Positions 39,379-48,711 of a stretch of DNA of 64,000 nucleotides are shown here, one piece after another. The notes beneath the pieces are model-generated. The model did no database searches and was not told where the DNA came from. It saw nothing but the letters and a program-made list of their open reading frames with translations. Positions within the stretch are counted from its first letter, which is position 1. Each line of letters begins with the position of its first letter. Origin of the DNA: Vibrio sp. STUT-A11 (GTDB lineage: Bacteria; Pseudomonadota; Gammaproteobacteria; Enterobacterales; Vibrionaceae); NCBI RefSeq assembly GCF_026000435.1, contig NZ_AP026764.1, positions 558,001 through 622,000 of the forward strand, read 5' to 3'. The translations under genes were made by a program, and so were the position numbers.

Positions 39379-40047
39379 ATGTCTCGAGTTTTAATCGTTG
39401 ATGACGACGTTCCTCTGTGTGAACTCTTGGCGGCAGTGTTGCAAGACGAAGGGTATACAGTATCTTCTGTGCATTGTGGTGAGAGTGCTCTGCAATACAT
39501 GGAAAAAACGCCTGTCGATTTGGTTTTACTCGATGTTATGTTGCCGAATTTAAACGGAATGCAAGTTGCGCGTCGTATTTGCCAAAGGTTTGCTACTCCT
39601 ATTCTTATGCTCACGGCTTTGAATGATGAGAACTCAATGCTTGATGGCTATCAAGCTGGTGCCGATCAATATATCGGTAAGCCATTCAATGTCGCAGAGT
39701 TACTGATGCGCATTAAAGCTATCCTTCGTCGAGTAGGTTTGGAGCGCCAACGGCAAACTATTTGTAATACCGTTCAGAATATAAGTGATCAACTGACGAG
39801 CTTGCCGCTGACCAGCACCGAGGCCGAACTTTTAAGTCACCTGGTTAAAAATCAGGGCGTGGTGATCTCTAAAGCGGAGCTGCAAACAGAAGTTCTGCAA
39901 AAAGAACTCAGTCCGTTTGATCGCAATCTTGATATGCACATCAGTAACATCCGCCGGAAACTGGTTGAGGCGGGCCTTTCAAAGCAGCACATCAAAACGT
40001 TTCGCGGTAAAGGCTATAGCTATTTAGAAGTTGTGGGCATGTCATGA
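39379..40047 (+). CDS. CpxR-like response regulator
   Basis: The product is a 222-residue OmpR/PhoB-family regulator. The receiver domain has D-D-D near the N-terminus, phospho-Asp in L-L-D-V-M-L-P and Lys in I-G-K-P-F. The winged-helix C-terminus includes L-T-S-T-E-A-E-L-L and F-D-R-N-L-D-M-H-I-S-N-I-R-R-K-L, which is strikingly like CpxR. It overlaps the sensor kinase gene by 4 bp. Its adjacency to a TonB receptor and energy-transduction operon suggests it may control iron or envelope functions there; the signal is not known. It is probably a CpxR paralogue rather than CpxR itself. Confidence 0.88.
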   Translation: MSRVLIVDDDVPLCELLAAVLQDEGYTVSSVHCGESALQYMEKTPVDLVLLDVMLPNLNGMQVARRICQRFATPILMLTALNDENSMLDGYQAGADQYIGKPFNVAELLMRIKAILRRVGLERQRQTICNTVQNISDQLTSLPLTSTEAELLSHLVKNQGVVISKAELQTEVLQKELSPFDRNLDMHISNIRRKLVEAGLSKQHIKTFRGKGYSYLEVVGMS

Positions 40048-41417
40048 AGTTTGTTTGTCCATCCTATATAGTAAAACGAAAAGACGGCCTCGCGTTTAAG
40101 CTCTTTAGCTACATGACGGCGATAGTGATCAGTATATTACTTGTTCAGGACTTAACCGAACGAGCTTTGGTCAAAGCCATGCTAAAAGTCCCTGACAATG
40201 TCAAATCAGAGATGCTAGAACTTGCCCAACAAGCAAATGAGCTGATTGAATACGGTGACATGGATGAGTTGGCAGATTGGGCCAACGCACAGCAATTTTA
40301 CCTGTTTGTATTGAATGAGCAGCTCCAACCCATCACACATCGTTTGATGCATCCACACTTTGAATTTAAGCTTCAGTTCAAGCGCAGACTTGACTCTCAA
40401 TTGGAAGACAAAGTTAACCAGCCCCTCATCAATATTCCTCTGGGTAATGAACACAATTTAGTGATTGAACTTCCGCATCGCTTGCATCCTGCGAATGACT
40501 TCATCCTTTATTTCTCTATCATCAAAGTAGTGATTGCAGTGGTAATTTTGTCTTTATTCTCACTTTTAATGGCGCGTAAATTACAGCAGCCACTCGCTCG
40601 TCTTAGAGAAGCAAGTAAGAAGCTTTCAAATGGGGATTTCGACGTCAGTGTTGTGCAAGAATTAAAGTCGACCACCCGAGAGTTTAACGAGCTCGCGGAG
40701 GACTTTGATCACATGACCAGAGAGATCCACTCACTAGCGGAAAAACAACGTCTTTTGATTCGTGATGTTTCTCATGAGTTGAGAACGCCACTAGCTAGGC
40801 AAAACCTAGTGCTACATCTCTTGCGTAAGCGCGTGGGAGAAGGTGAACAGGCTTTGGTTATCAGGCTCGAAGAGGAGACTAAAGAGCTGAACGACCTGAT
40901 CAGCGGCATCTTAGAATTTAGCCGTCTTGAGAATGCCCGTTACGATAAAGCGACTAGACGTAATGATTTAGCAGTGCTTTTAGCACCACAAGTTGAGTAC
41001 TGCAAAATCGACCTTAAACAAGAACAAAGCTTGTCATTTGTTTCTCACGCGACTGAGCCTAGCGCTTATTGTGAAGAAACGTTGGTGGTCCGTTGTCTCA
41101 ACAATCTTGTTGGCAATGCCATCAAATACGCTGGTGAAAGCGCTCAAATAGAAGTGACTCTGAGTCACCAAGAAGTGAATGGGCAGCGTTATCTCGTTAT
41201 GTCGGTATCTGATGATGGTCCCAGAATTCCACAACACAAGCTGTCTGAAATCTTTAATCCTTTTACCCGCCTGGATGCATCGAGAGATAAAAACGTCGGA
41301 GGATATGGCCTTGGGCTTGCGATTGTCAAAGAATCGATGCGAATGATGGGAGGCTCCGTCAATGCTGAGAGTCGTCCGCAAGGGGGATTAACCGTGAGTT
41401 TGATGTTCAGACAATAA
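40044..41417 (+). CDS. CpxA-like sensor histidine kinase
   Basis: The product is a 457-residue membrane sensor kinase. Transmembrane segments are at about residues 17-36 and 150-175 and enclose a periplasmic sensor of about 110 residues. HAMP follows (A-R-K-L-Q-Q-P-L-A-R-L-R-E-A-S). The H-box is R-D-V-S-H-E-L-R-T-P with the phospho-His. The N-box is N-N-L-V-G-N-A-I-K-Y-A, and the G-boxes are D-D-G-P-R-I-P and G-G-Y-G-L-G-L-A-I-V. The arrangement follows CpxA. It is translationally coupled to the response regulator. A gap of about 210 bp containing a Fur-box separates it from the siderophore receptor. Confidence 0.9.
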   Translation: MKFVCPSYIVKRKDGLAFKLFSYMTAIVISILLVQDLTERALVKAMLKVPDNVKSEMLELAQQANELIEYGDMDELADWANAQQFYLFVLNEQLQPITHRLMHPHFEFKLQFKRRLDSQLEDKVNQPLINIPLGNEHNLVIELPHRLHPANDFILYFSIIKVVIAVVILSLFSLLMARKLQQPLARLREASKKLSNGDFDVSVVQELKSTTREFNELAEDFDHMTREIHSLAEKQRLLIRDVSHELRTPLARQNLVLHLLRKRVGEGEQALVIRLEEETKELNDLISGILEFSRLENARYDKATRRNDLAVLLAPQVEYCKIDLKQEQSLSFVSHATEPSAYCEETLVVRCLNNLVGNAIKYAGESAQIEVTLSHQEVNGQRYLVMSVSDDGPRIPQHKLSEIFNPFTRLDASRDKNVGGYGLGLAIVKESMRMMGGSVNAESRPQGGLTVSLMFRQ

Positions 41418-41526
41418 TTCGACATGATGATGTAAATCTCATTTTGTGATCTAGATCTCGTATGAATAATTCGTCATCCGATAGTTCTTTACAAAATCCT
41501 GCAAATGCAAAGAATGTAAATTTGAT

Positions 41527-41545
41527 GCAAATGGTAATACTTATC
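41527..41545 (+). promoter_or_regulatory. Fur-box-like operator upstream of siderophore receptor
   Basis: GCAAATGGTAATACTTATC matches 14 of 19 positions of the Fur consensus GATAATGATAATCATTATC. It lies about 80 bp upstream of the receptor start, where a promoter is expected. Confidence 0.65.
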
Positions 41546-41626
41546 ACTTATATTCACTCGCAAAATACATAAGAGGGAATCACATTCATTGAATGTGTGA
41601 CCCGAAAAATATCGGAGTGAGAGGAT

Positions 41627-43708
41627 ATGTTTACTAAGAGCCATTTGGCGTTAGTGATCGGTGCGGTGTTAACAGCACCAGCAGTGGCAGAAATTCAAAC
41701 AGATGAACACTTAGTCGTTGAAGGGCGCGAATTCGGCTACAAAGCGGATACCAACAGTACAGCGATGCGCATGGAAATGACGCAGCTAGAAACACCGGGA
41801 CAAGTTGCCGTCATTGACGAAACCGTAATCGATGAGCAACGTGCGAGTACGCTGGGAGAGGTACTACGCAATGATGCGAGTGTGAGCGCTGGTGGTACTA
41901 GCCGTAACCGTGAGCGTTTCTCGCTACGCGGATTTGAACTAAGTAGCTCGGATGGATTTCTAAAAGATGGTCGCCAACACTGGTCGCATTATCGTCAGCC
42001 AATTGAGCTTTTAGAGCGCGTTGAAGTGTTAAAAGGTCCATCTGGTCTGCTTTATGGTAAGTCTGAGCCGGGTGGCTTGGTCAACATGGTTTCTAAGAAG
42101 CCGACAGCAAAAACACAGGTGAGCCTGAGCCAAGACATCGGTTCAAACGAGCATTCGCGTACAGTGCTTGATGTAAGTGGCTCTTTAAACGAAGCGGAGA
42201 CGTTACGTGCTCGCGCGACTTTAGCGAAGGAGAACTACAGTTCTTGGCGCACATACGGTGATGGCACAAAGCCTCAAACTGACCGTTTTGTTGGTGGTTT
42301 AGTTGCTGAGTATGACATTACCGAAAACGTTATGGTGTCAGCGCACTATGACCGCACAAAAGATGAAGGTAGCGTAGACTCAGGTGCTTACATTGTGAAT
42401 GGTAAGCCGGCGCGTGGTGATAAATACATTTGGGATGCGCAGTGGTCGAAGATCGATAACGAGGTCGAAAACTACGGCGTCGATATTAACGCTCAAGTCA
42501 CTGAGAACGTTAATGTAAAAGCGGGATATAACCGCCAGGACTTTGAGCGTTTTGACGTAGAGTCTTACCCGAAGTTCAATGAATACGATGCAGGTAATGT
42601 CATTGTTCATCGTGGCAACGACCGTTCTGACAACTGGGTGTTTGATACCGCCTATTTAGACGTCACGACGGGCTTTGCTCTGTTTGGTACAGAAAACACA
42701 CTATTAGTCGGCGCTAACTACTTAGATTACAGTTACGATCGCTTTATGGCGTTTCATAATGAAGCGAAGATTGCTCCGGGAGAAACGGTGCCAAAACCTG
42801 ACTATCGCAGTTCTAGAAAATGGCCAACGAATGAGTACGATACTTGGGGAATCTACGCGCAAAATATGATGACGATTAACGATTACTGGCAGGTGCTTGC
42901 GGGTGTTCGTTATGATGAAAAACGCAGTGATGAACTAACAGAGAGTCAAATTTCTCCGAAGTTTGGTGTGACTTTCCACCCAACACCGAATGGCTCGATT
43001 TATGTTCAATACTCTGAGAGCTTTATGCCTCAAGGGCAGGTAAACGGTGACGATTATACTAACGATGGTGAAGAGTTAGACGCGGAACGCGGCGTTTCTT
43101 ACGAAGTTGGTACTAAGTGGGAGCTGTTTGATCAACGCCTTTATCTAACAGGTGCTCTATTTGATATCACCTTAGAGAACGTAAAACTAACGGTTGATGC
43201 GCCAAACAACCCGGGTAAAGAGGCGGTGACGCAAGATGGTGAGCAAGTTCACCGTGGTGCAGAAATCTTAGCGCAGGGCTTTGTGACGGATAAGTTGTCG
43301 CTAACGGCTTCTGCAATGTATTTAGATGCAGAGATTACACAAAGTAAAAACTATAAAGGTAACCGTCCGGCAGATGTGCCAGAGTTTTCGGCGAGTGTTT
43401 GGTCTAGCTACAAAGTGCAAGGCAACACTAATCTAAACCTAGGTTTGATTTATGAAGGTGATCGCTACGGAGATGCAGCGAATACTTTCGAAAAAGATGG
43501 GTATGCACGCATAGATATGGGTGTGTCATACAAGCATAAGTACGATGAAAACTTGGATATTATTGCTCGATTCAATGTAGAAAACCTATTTGATACTGAA
43601 TACTTAGCGGGTGGTGGTAGTACCGACCCTCTAGAGTATGAAGGAGCGAGCGGTGTAGTGGTTGGTGAAGGCCGAAACTACATGGCGACAATCCAGTTTA
43701 AGTACTGA
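41627..43708 (+). CDS. TonB-dependent siderophore receptor
   Basis: The product is a 693-residue outer-membrane ferric-siderophore receptor. A signal peptide ends at about V-A-E (residue 22). A TonB-box-like segment (E-H-L-V-V-E-G) starts the mature protein. The plug domain has T-L-G-E-V-L-R-N-D-A-S-V and V-L-K-G-P-S-G-L-L-Y-G-K-S-E-P-G-G. The 22-strand barrel ends in Q-F-K-Y. The plug is most like the FhuA/FhuE/FpvA (hydroxamate-type) class, but the ligand is not determinable here. It has a Fur-box upstream and is followed by the DUF3450-ttpC-exbBD-tonB operon, which would energise it. Confidence 0.92.
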   Translation: MFTKSHLALVIGAVLTAPAVAEIQTDEHLVVEGREFGYKADTNSTAMRMEMTQLETPGQVAVIDETVIDEQRASTLGEVLRNDASVSAGGTSRNRERFSLRGFELSSSDGFLKDGRQHWSHYRQPIELLERVEVLKGPSGLLYGKSEPGGLVNMVSKKPTAKTQVSLSQDIGSNEHSRTVLDVSGSLNEAETLRARATLAKENYSSWRTYGDGTKPQTDRFVGGLVAEYDITENVMVSAHYDRTKDEGSVDSGAYIVNGKPARGDKYIWDAQWSKIDNEVENYGVDINAQVTENVNVKAGYNRQDFERFDVESYPKFNEYDAGNVIVHRGNDRSDNWVFDTAYLDVTTGFALFGTENTLLVGANYLDYSYDRFMAFHNEAKIAPGETVPKPDYRSSRKWPTNEYDTWGIYAQNMMTINDYWQVLAGVRYDEKRSDELTESQISPKFGVTFHPTPNGSIYVQYSESFMPQGQVNGDDYTNDGEELDAERGVSYEVGTKWELFDQRLYLTGALFDITLENVKLTVDAPNNPGKEAVTQDGEQVHRGAEILAQGFVTDKLSLTASAMYLDAEITQSKNYKGNRPADVPEFSASVWSSYKVQGNTNLNLGLIYEGDRYGDAANTFEKDGYARIDMGVSYKHKYDENLDIIARFNVENLFDTEYLAGGGSTDPLEYEGASGVVVGEGRNYMATIQFKY

Positions 43709-43724
43709 TAACAATCTGATTAAC

Positions 43725-43750
43725 AAAGGGGAAGGGTCGTATTCCCCTTT
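43725..43750 (+). terminator. Hairpin between receptor and DUF3450 genes
   Basis: AAAGGGGAA / TTCCCCTTT has a short loop and is followed by AGTCGTTTTA. The poor T-run suggests partial termination, giving more receptor than energy-operon mRNA. Confidence 0.6.
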
Positions 43751-43781
43751 AGTCGTTTTAGGAAATAGCATTTAAACTCGT

Positions 43782-44549
43782 ATGAATCTAATTAAATCAA
43801 GTATCGCTCTGCTGATTTCATCGGTTTTGATTCCCGTTCACGCGGAAAATCTCAGCGATGCACAAGCAGTGCAAAGTAAAACCAATCAAGCATCCGCGGT
43901 CAGCCAAAAACGCATTGATACCAGTGCAGAGAAGGCGTTGACCTTGGAGGCAGAAATCGAACAGTTGCAAGAAGAAGTCAGCAATTTAAAGATTTATCGC
44001 GATCACCTTACCAGTCTCGTCAATAGTCAGAATCAAGAAGTAGACAACTTGAATGACCAAATCGAGCAGATTGCGCACACTCGCCAAGGTGTTGTGCCGT
44101 TGATGTATCACATGCTTGACGGATTAAAAGAGATCGTGGCGAACGATAAGCCGATTCGTAAAGTACAGCGTGAAGAGCGTATTGCGAAGCTTGATTCGAT
44201 GATGACTCGTGCTGATGTTGCGGATGCAGAGAAGTTTCGAAGAATTCTTGAAGCGTACCAAATAGAAATGGATTACGGCACTCGACTCGGCGTTTACCAA
44301 AGCAAGATAAACTTACCTGCCAATGAACAAGTTGAAGCGGATGTTCTCTATTTAGGCCGAGCATCATTGATCGCACGTAGCCTATCCGGCGAAACGTTCT
44401 GGAGCTGGTCTGAGCAGCAAAAGGCCTGGCAGCCGCTGGGTTCTGAACAGAAAACAGAATTGGACAAAGCGTTTGCCATGGCGAACAAGCAAATCGCGCC
44501 GAGCATGTTAACTCTGCCAGTGTCGCTTACCGTTGCGGAGGGCAAATAA
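43782..44549 (+). CDS. DUF3450 periplasmic coiled-coil protein of the TonB2-type operon
   Basis: The product is a 255-residue exported protein. A signal peptide ends at about V-H-A (residue 21). A long coiled coil follows (E-K-A-L-T-L-E-A-E-I-E-Q-L-Q-E-E-V-S), then a helical domain with V-P-L-M-Y-H-M and L-Y-L-G-R-A-S-L-I-A-R. It matches DUF3450, which is regularly encoded upstream of ttpC in Vibrio TonB2-type clusters. Its role in TonB action is not well established. It is directly adjacent to the next gene (TAA then ATG), the first gene of a tightly packed six-gene operon. Confidence 0.88.
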   Translation: MNLIKSSIALLISSVLIPVHAENLSDAQAVQSKTNQASAVSQKRIDTSAEKALTLEAEIEQLQEEVSNLKIYRDHLTSLVNSQNQEVDNLNDQIEQIAHTRQGVVPLMYHMLDGLKEIVANDKPIRKVQREERIAKLDSMMTRADVADAEKFRRILEAYQIEMDYGTRLGVYQSKINLPANEQVEADVLYLGRASLIARSLSGETFWSWSEQQKAWQPLGSEQKTELDKAFAMANKQIAPSMLTLPVSLTVAEGK

Positions 44550-45917
44550 ATGATCAAAAAATGGTTATCGGTTGCATTAATCTCAGGCGCTGCGTTGATG
44601 CCTCACACCACATTTGCCAGCGATACTTTGTTGCAAAAAGCACAGCAGGAAAATCGTCAACAGCAATCACACAATGTAGCGCGTGAAGCAGGCTTTAAAC
44701 AATCCGAACAAGAGCTGCAGTCGCTTAAAAATCAGCTTGTGGCAGAACGTGAGGCTTTGCAAGCAGAAGCAGACACCTTGAGCACTACATTCAGCGAAAA
44801 TGAAGCTGAATTGGCACAACTTGAAGAGAAACTTCGTTTAGAGACAGGCAGCCTTGGTGAACTGTTCGGCGTTGTGCGTCAGAATGCAAAAGAGCTTGAA
44901 TCTGAGCTTAAACATTCCGTAACGGGTGTTGACCGTAACTCCTATCAGAAAGACATCGAGGCTATCGTTGCTGCGACGTCTCTTCCTACATTGGCACAGC
45001 TTCAGGCCATGTGGCGCAGTATGGAAGAGCAAGTGAAGGCAAGTGGTGAACTCGCGAATGTGTCCTTCACTCTGCTGGATGGTGAAGGCCGTGAGCAGAC
45101 GATCACGGGAACTCGCCTTGGTGCGATGGCGTTACTGGATGATAACGGCTATGTAAAGTGGAACGGTGATCGTGGTGATGCAGTGAACTATCTTCGTCAG
45201 CCTGAAAATGGCCCGACGGCAAGCACACTCACTTCGGGTGACCTAGATAGCATCGTTATTGATCCGTCACGCGGTATCCTTTTAGAGCAACTGGCGAATT
45301 CGCCAACCCTGCAAGATCGCCTCAGCGCTGGTGGTGTCGTGGGTAAGATCATCCTCGGTCTACTTGCTATTGGTTTGATTATTGCGCTCGTTCGTGGTGT
45401 ATCACTAATGATTGCACGTCAGAAAATCGCACAGCAACTGAAGAGCCCTACTCAGCCACAAGATAATCCATTAGGTCGTGTTCTTGCTGTGTATCAGAAA
45501 GACAAACACCGCAGCGTGGAAGCATTAGAATTGCGTCTGCTTGAAGCGGTGGTCGATGAACAAACGCACCTTGAAAAAGGCTTGTCGATGCTGAAACTGC
45601 TGGCGGCATTGGCTCCTATGCTTGGTCTGCTTGGAACTGTAACAGGCATGATCGAGACCTTCCAGGTGATTACTCAGTTTGGTAACGGCGATCCAAAAGT
45701 CATGGCTGGTGGTATTTCAATGGCGCTGGTAACGACAGTACTTGGCCTGGTGGCGGCAATGCCTCTGCTTCTGGCTCACAATGTGTTGAGCTCACAAGCA
45801 GAAAACATTCGCAATATTCTTGAGAAGCAAGGCATCGGCTTAGTAGCAGAACAGGCTGAGCGCGATATGCCGAAAGGAATGAACAAAGTGAATACAGTCG
45901 CGGAGAATGCAGCGTAA
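44550..45917 (+). CDS. ttpC: TtpC: MotA/TolQ/ExbB-type TonB-system protein
   Basis: The product is a 455-residue inner-membrane protein. A signal peptide (ending near F-A-S, residue 25) precedes a periplasmic coiled-coil region to about residue 260. A MotA/TolQ/ExbB proton-channel domain follows with three membrane segments (V-V-G-K-I-I-L-G-L-L-A-I-G near 268, and L-A-P-M-L-G-L-L-G-T-V-T-G-M-I and the G-L-V-A-A-M-P-L-L region further on). This is the TtpC component essential for Vibrio TonB2 systems. It overlaps exbB by one base (TAATG). Confidence 0.9.
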   Translation: MIKKWLSVALISGAALMPHTTFASDTLLQKAQQENRQQQSHNVAREAGFKQSEQELQSLKNQLVAEREALQAEADTLSTTFSENEAELAQLEEKLRLETGSLGELFGVVRQNAKELESELKHSVTGVDRNSYQKDIEAIVAATSLPTLAQLQAMWRSMEEQVKASGELANVSFTLLDGEGREQTITGTRLGAMALLDDNGYVKWNGDRGDAVNYLRQPENGPTASTLTSGDLDSIVIDPSRGILLEQLANSPTLQDRLSAGGVVGKIILGLLAIGLIIALVRGVSLMIARQKIAQQLKSPTQPQDNPLGRVLAVYQKDKHRSVEALELRLLEAVVDEQTHLEKGLSMLKLLAALAPMLGLLGTVTGMIETFQVITQFGNGDPKVMAGGISMALVTTVLGLVAAMPLLLAHNVLSSQAENIRNILEKQGIGLVAEQAERDMPKGMNKVNTVAENAA

Positions 45918-46471
45918 TGGAGCAGATCTTACTCAACACATTGGGTTTGATCAGCGAAGATTGGGCCACAACCTTGATGAGCTTTATGCAGCAAGGTGGC
46001 CAGATCTTATGGTGGCTGGCCGCCGTGGTTGCGGTGTGCTGGTTATTGGTTATGGAGCGGGTGATCTACCTGACCACGGTTTTTCCTAAGGTAAAGACAT
46101 CGCTCCGTGACCAGTGGCTGGCAAGGTCGGAACACCACTCTTGGTACGCGCATCAAATCCGCGACGGATGGATTGCAAAGGCGCAGATTGAATTGCGTCA
46201 GAACCTGTCAACGATCAAGTTGCTAGTGGCTATTTGCCCAATGCTTGGCTTGTTAGGCACGGTGACGGGCATGATTACCGTGTTTGATGTCATGGCTTCA
46301 CAGGGCAGCAGCAATCCAAAATTGATGGCTTCAGGCATCTCGCTTGCGACCTTACCTACCATGGCAGGAATGGTAGCGGCGTTGGCAGGGATGTTTATTC
46401 ATGCACGATTAAGTAAAGTGTGTGAGCGAAGAGCCATCCAATTAGAACAATCTTTAAGGAGTCAGAAGTGA
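45917..46471 (+). CDS. exbB2: ExbB-like proton-channel subunit
   Basis: The product is a 184-residue TolQ/ExbB-family protein with three membrane segments: one near the N-terminus (W-W-L-A-A-V-V-A-V-C-W-L-L-V), then L-L-V-A-I-C-P-M-L-G-L-L-G-T-V-T-G-M-I and T-M-A-G-M-V-A-A-L-A-G-M. With ExbD it harvests proton motive force to energise TonB. It overlaps ttpC by one base and exbD by four bases. The number 2 follows the TtpC-linked system; a TonB3 assignment is not excluded. Confidence 0.92.
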   Translation: MEQILLNTLGLISEDWATTLMSFMQQGGQILWWLAAVVAVCWLLVMERVIYLTTVFPKVKTSLRDQWLARSEHHSWYAHQIRDGWIAKAQIELRQNLSTIKLLVAICPMLGLLGTVTGMITVFDVMASQGSSNPKLMASGISLATLPTMAGMVAALAGMFIHARLSKVCERRAIQLEQSLRSQK

Positions 46472-46872
46472 GACTCGGACGCAGACCTAACCAACAAGAT
46501 GAAGCTCAAGTCGATTTAACATCCATGCTTGATATCGTGTTTATCATGTTGATTTTCTTTATTGTTACTAGCTCATTTGTTCGTGAGTCAGGGGTAGAAG
46601 TCAATCGCCCACAAGCTTCAAACGTGGTGAGCCAGAAGGACGCCGGTATTTTCATAGCGGTAACGGCAGCAAACGATGTGTATATCGACAAGCGTTTGGT
46701 TGATATCGAACGGGTAGAAGCGTCGATCGAACATTTGCTGCTTGATCAGCCAGATGCATCGCTGGTCATTCAGGCGGATGAACATGCGTATAACGGCACC
46801 GTGGTAAAAGTGATGGATGCAGCTAAAGGCGCTGGCGTTAAGAACATTGCATTGGCAGCGGAGACACCTTAA
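46468..46872 (+). CDS. exbD2: ExbD-like subunit
   Basis: The product is a 134-residue protein with one N-terminal membrane segment (I-V-F-I-M-L-I-F-F-I-V-T-S-S-F). The essential proton-path Asp lies in V-D-L-T-S-M-L-D-I-V-F. The periplasmic domain follows. This is the standard ExbD/TolR plan. It overlaps exbB by 4 bp and tonB by 1 bp. Confidence 0.93.
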   Translation: MRLGRRPNQQDEAQVDLTSMLDIVFIMLIFFIVTSSFVRESGVEVNRPQASNVVSQKDAGIFIAVTAANDVYIDKRLVDIERVEASIEHLLLDQPDASLVIQADEHAYNGTVVKVMDAAKGAGVKNIALAAETP

Positions 46873-47492
46873 TGGGTAGGCTGTTACTTGCATTACCCTT
46901 GTCGCTGTTGATCTCAGTCAGCTTGTTTAGCTTTATGGCCTGGATGGTAGACAATGGTAATCAACGCGCTCCAAAAGCTTCTGAAGCGGTGCGCTTTGAT
47001 ATGGTGATGGTGGAAAATGATGCCGATGTTCAGCGTCGTCAACGATCTGTACCTGAGCAGCCTGAACCACCCCAAGCACCAGAGCCGATGGAGTTGTCTC
47101 AAGCGAATACTCAAGTTGAGCCGATGAGCCAAGTGACACCGACCAGTGCTTTGGGGCTAAATACGGCATTAGATGGCATTGCGATTAGTGCGCCAAATCT
47201 AAAGGGCACCATGGGCAACCAGCAAGCTTTACCTTTGTACCGTGTTGAGCCGCGTTACCCAAGTAAAGCGCTTAAGCGAAAAGCCGAGGGCTATGTTGTG
47301 ATGCGCTTTACGATTGATGAAACAGGTCGACCAAAAGATATCGAAGTACTTGAAGCTGAACCGACTCGGATGTTCGAGCGAGAGGCGATACGTGCACTTA
47401 AGAAGTGGAAATATCAGCCAAAAGTGGAAAATGGTGTGTCAATTGAGCAGTTTGGCCAAACGGTAAGATTGGAGTTTAAGTTGACAAAATGA
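46872..47492 (+). CDS. tonB2: TonB protein (TonB2 type)
   Basis: The product is a 206-residue TonB. A membrane anchor spans residues 3-22, and a short Pro-rich linker follows (E-Q-P-E-P-P-Q-A-P-E-P-M). The C-terminal TonB domain has Y-R-V-E-P-R-Y-P-S-K-A-L-K-R-K-A-E-G-Y-V and E-R-E-A-I-R-A-L-K-K-W-K-Y-Q-P. The short linker and total length (about 206) fit Vibrio TonB2 rather than the longer TonB1. It energises outer-membrane receptors such as the one upstream. Confidence 0.92.
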   Translation: MGRLLLALPLSLLISVSLFSFMAWMVDNGNQRAPKASEAVRFDMVMVENDADVQRRQRSVPEQPEPPQAPEPMELSQANTQVEPMSQVTPTSALGLNTALDGIAISAPNLKGTMGNQQALPLYRVEPRYPSKALKRKAEGYVVMRFTIDETGRPKDIEVLEAEPTRMFEREAIRALKKWKYQPKVENGVSIEQFGQTVRLEFKLTK

Positions 47493-48661
47493 TGAAGAAA
47501 TTTCTAATTGGTGCCGTGTTAAGCTTTAGTGCTTTCACGACTACCGCGAATGAGCTGAGTCAGTATACTGCGACCCGTGTCCAGCGTGCGCATAACATGG
47601 CGCAGGAGGATAACCTCAAAGAAGCTATATCGACGCTTGAAGGATTAGATCTGTCTCGTGGCTATGATCAGGCTTTTGTCGCTCGTATGCTGGGTATTTT
47701 CTATTGGCAAAACCAGCAAATTAAGCCCGCGATTAAACAGCTTCAGTATGCGGTTAATAGTGGTTTACTACAGGATGAACAAGCGTGGCAAACTCGTAAG
47801 ATGCTAGCGGATATGCTGCTTAACGAGCAACAATACTCGCAAGCGTTACCGCACTATTATGCGCTAAGTAAGACGGTACCTAAAAGTCAGAAGGCTCATG
47901 ATGTTTGGTTGCGCATCGCACAGTCGCATTATCAGCTCAGTGAGTGGAACAAAGTCATTGCATCAATGGGGCGTTACGAGCAATTCGGGCAACCTGATAA
48001 GACAGGTCCTCTTTCGATCAAGCTTTCTGCGGAACTGGAACTTAAAAAGTGGAAGCCAGCGATTGGTACAATTAAGCGTTTGATTGCGATTGAGCCTGTA
48101 CGTGTGGAATGGTGGCGTCAATTGGTCGCTTTACATTTACGCATTAATGATAATAAGCGTGCTCTAGACTCTCTGGCTCTTGCTAAGCTTCAAGGTGTCG
48201 AACTTAGTCAAGATGATTTGAAGCTGTTAGCGCAACTGTATGCAAACCGCGGCATTCCAGAACGTGCTGCCATGATCTTAAACGAACTGCATGAGATTGA
48301 CTCAGACAGCAGATTGAAAGCTCAGCAAGCAACGTACTGGCAAATGGCCAAAGAGTGGGATAAGTCGATAGATAGCTGGCGTGTGGCAGCAAGACTAGAC
48401 TCTCAATACTACTGGAACTTTTCTCAGTTACTGGTGCAAGAGGGCCGTTATCAACAAGCGTTAGCTGCACTCGATAACGTTTCTGGCCGAAAAGCGGATG
48501 TCGCTCTTATCAAAGCTCGTGCTTATTACAAGTTGAAGCGTATCGATGATGCCCTTGCGAATGCGAAACGGTCGTATGAAATGAAACCATCCGATCAGGC
48601 AAAAAGCTGGGTGACTTATTTGTCTCAACTCCGCAAAGCAGATTCCAGTTTAAATTCTTAA
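47489..48661 (+). CDS. TPR-repeat protein of the TonB2-type operon
   Basis: The product is a 390-residue exported protein. A signal peptide ends at about T-A-N (residue 21), followed by a chain of TPR-like helical repeats to the C-terminus (for example A-I-K-Q-L-Q-Y-A-V-N-S-G, L-P-H-Y-Y-A-L-S-K-T-V-P, Y-K-L-K-R-I-D-D-A-L-A-N-A-K). It overlaps tonB by 4 bp, so it is part of the operon. Homologues sit at the 3' end of Vibrio TonB2-type clusters; the function is not established. A terminator follows. Confidence 0.85.
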   Translation: MMKKFLIGAVLSFSAFTTTANELSQYTATRVQRAHNMAQEDNLKEAISTLEGLDLSRGYDQAFVARMLGIFYWQNQQIKPAIKQLQYAVNSGLLQDEQAWQTRKMLADMLLNEQQYSQALPHYYALSKTVPKSQKAHDVWLRIAQSHYQLSEWNKVIASMGRYEQFGQPDKTGPLSIKLSAELELKKWKPAIGTIKRLIAIEPVRVEWWRQLVALHLRINDNKRALDSLALAKLQGVELSQDDLKLLAQLYANRGIPERAAMILNELHEIDSDSRLKAQQATYWQMAKEWDKSIDSWRVAARLDSQYYWNFSQLLVQEGRYQQALAALDNVSGRKADVALIKARAYYKLKRIDDALANAKRSYEMKPSDQAKSWVTYLSQLRKADSSLNS

Positions 48662-48678
48662 ATCGCTATGATGATTCA

Positions 48679-48711
48679 AAGGCTCGAGGTAACGCTCGGG
48701 CCTTTTTTTAT
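48679..48711 (+). terminator. Terminator of the TonB2-type operon
   Basis: The stem AAGGCTCGAG / CGCTCGGGCCTT is followed by seven T residues. Confidence 0.88.
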
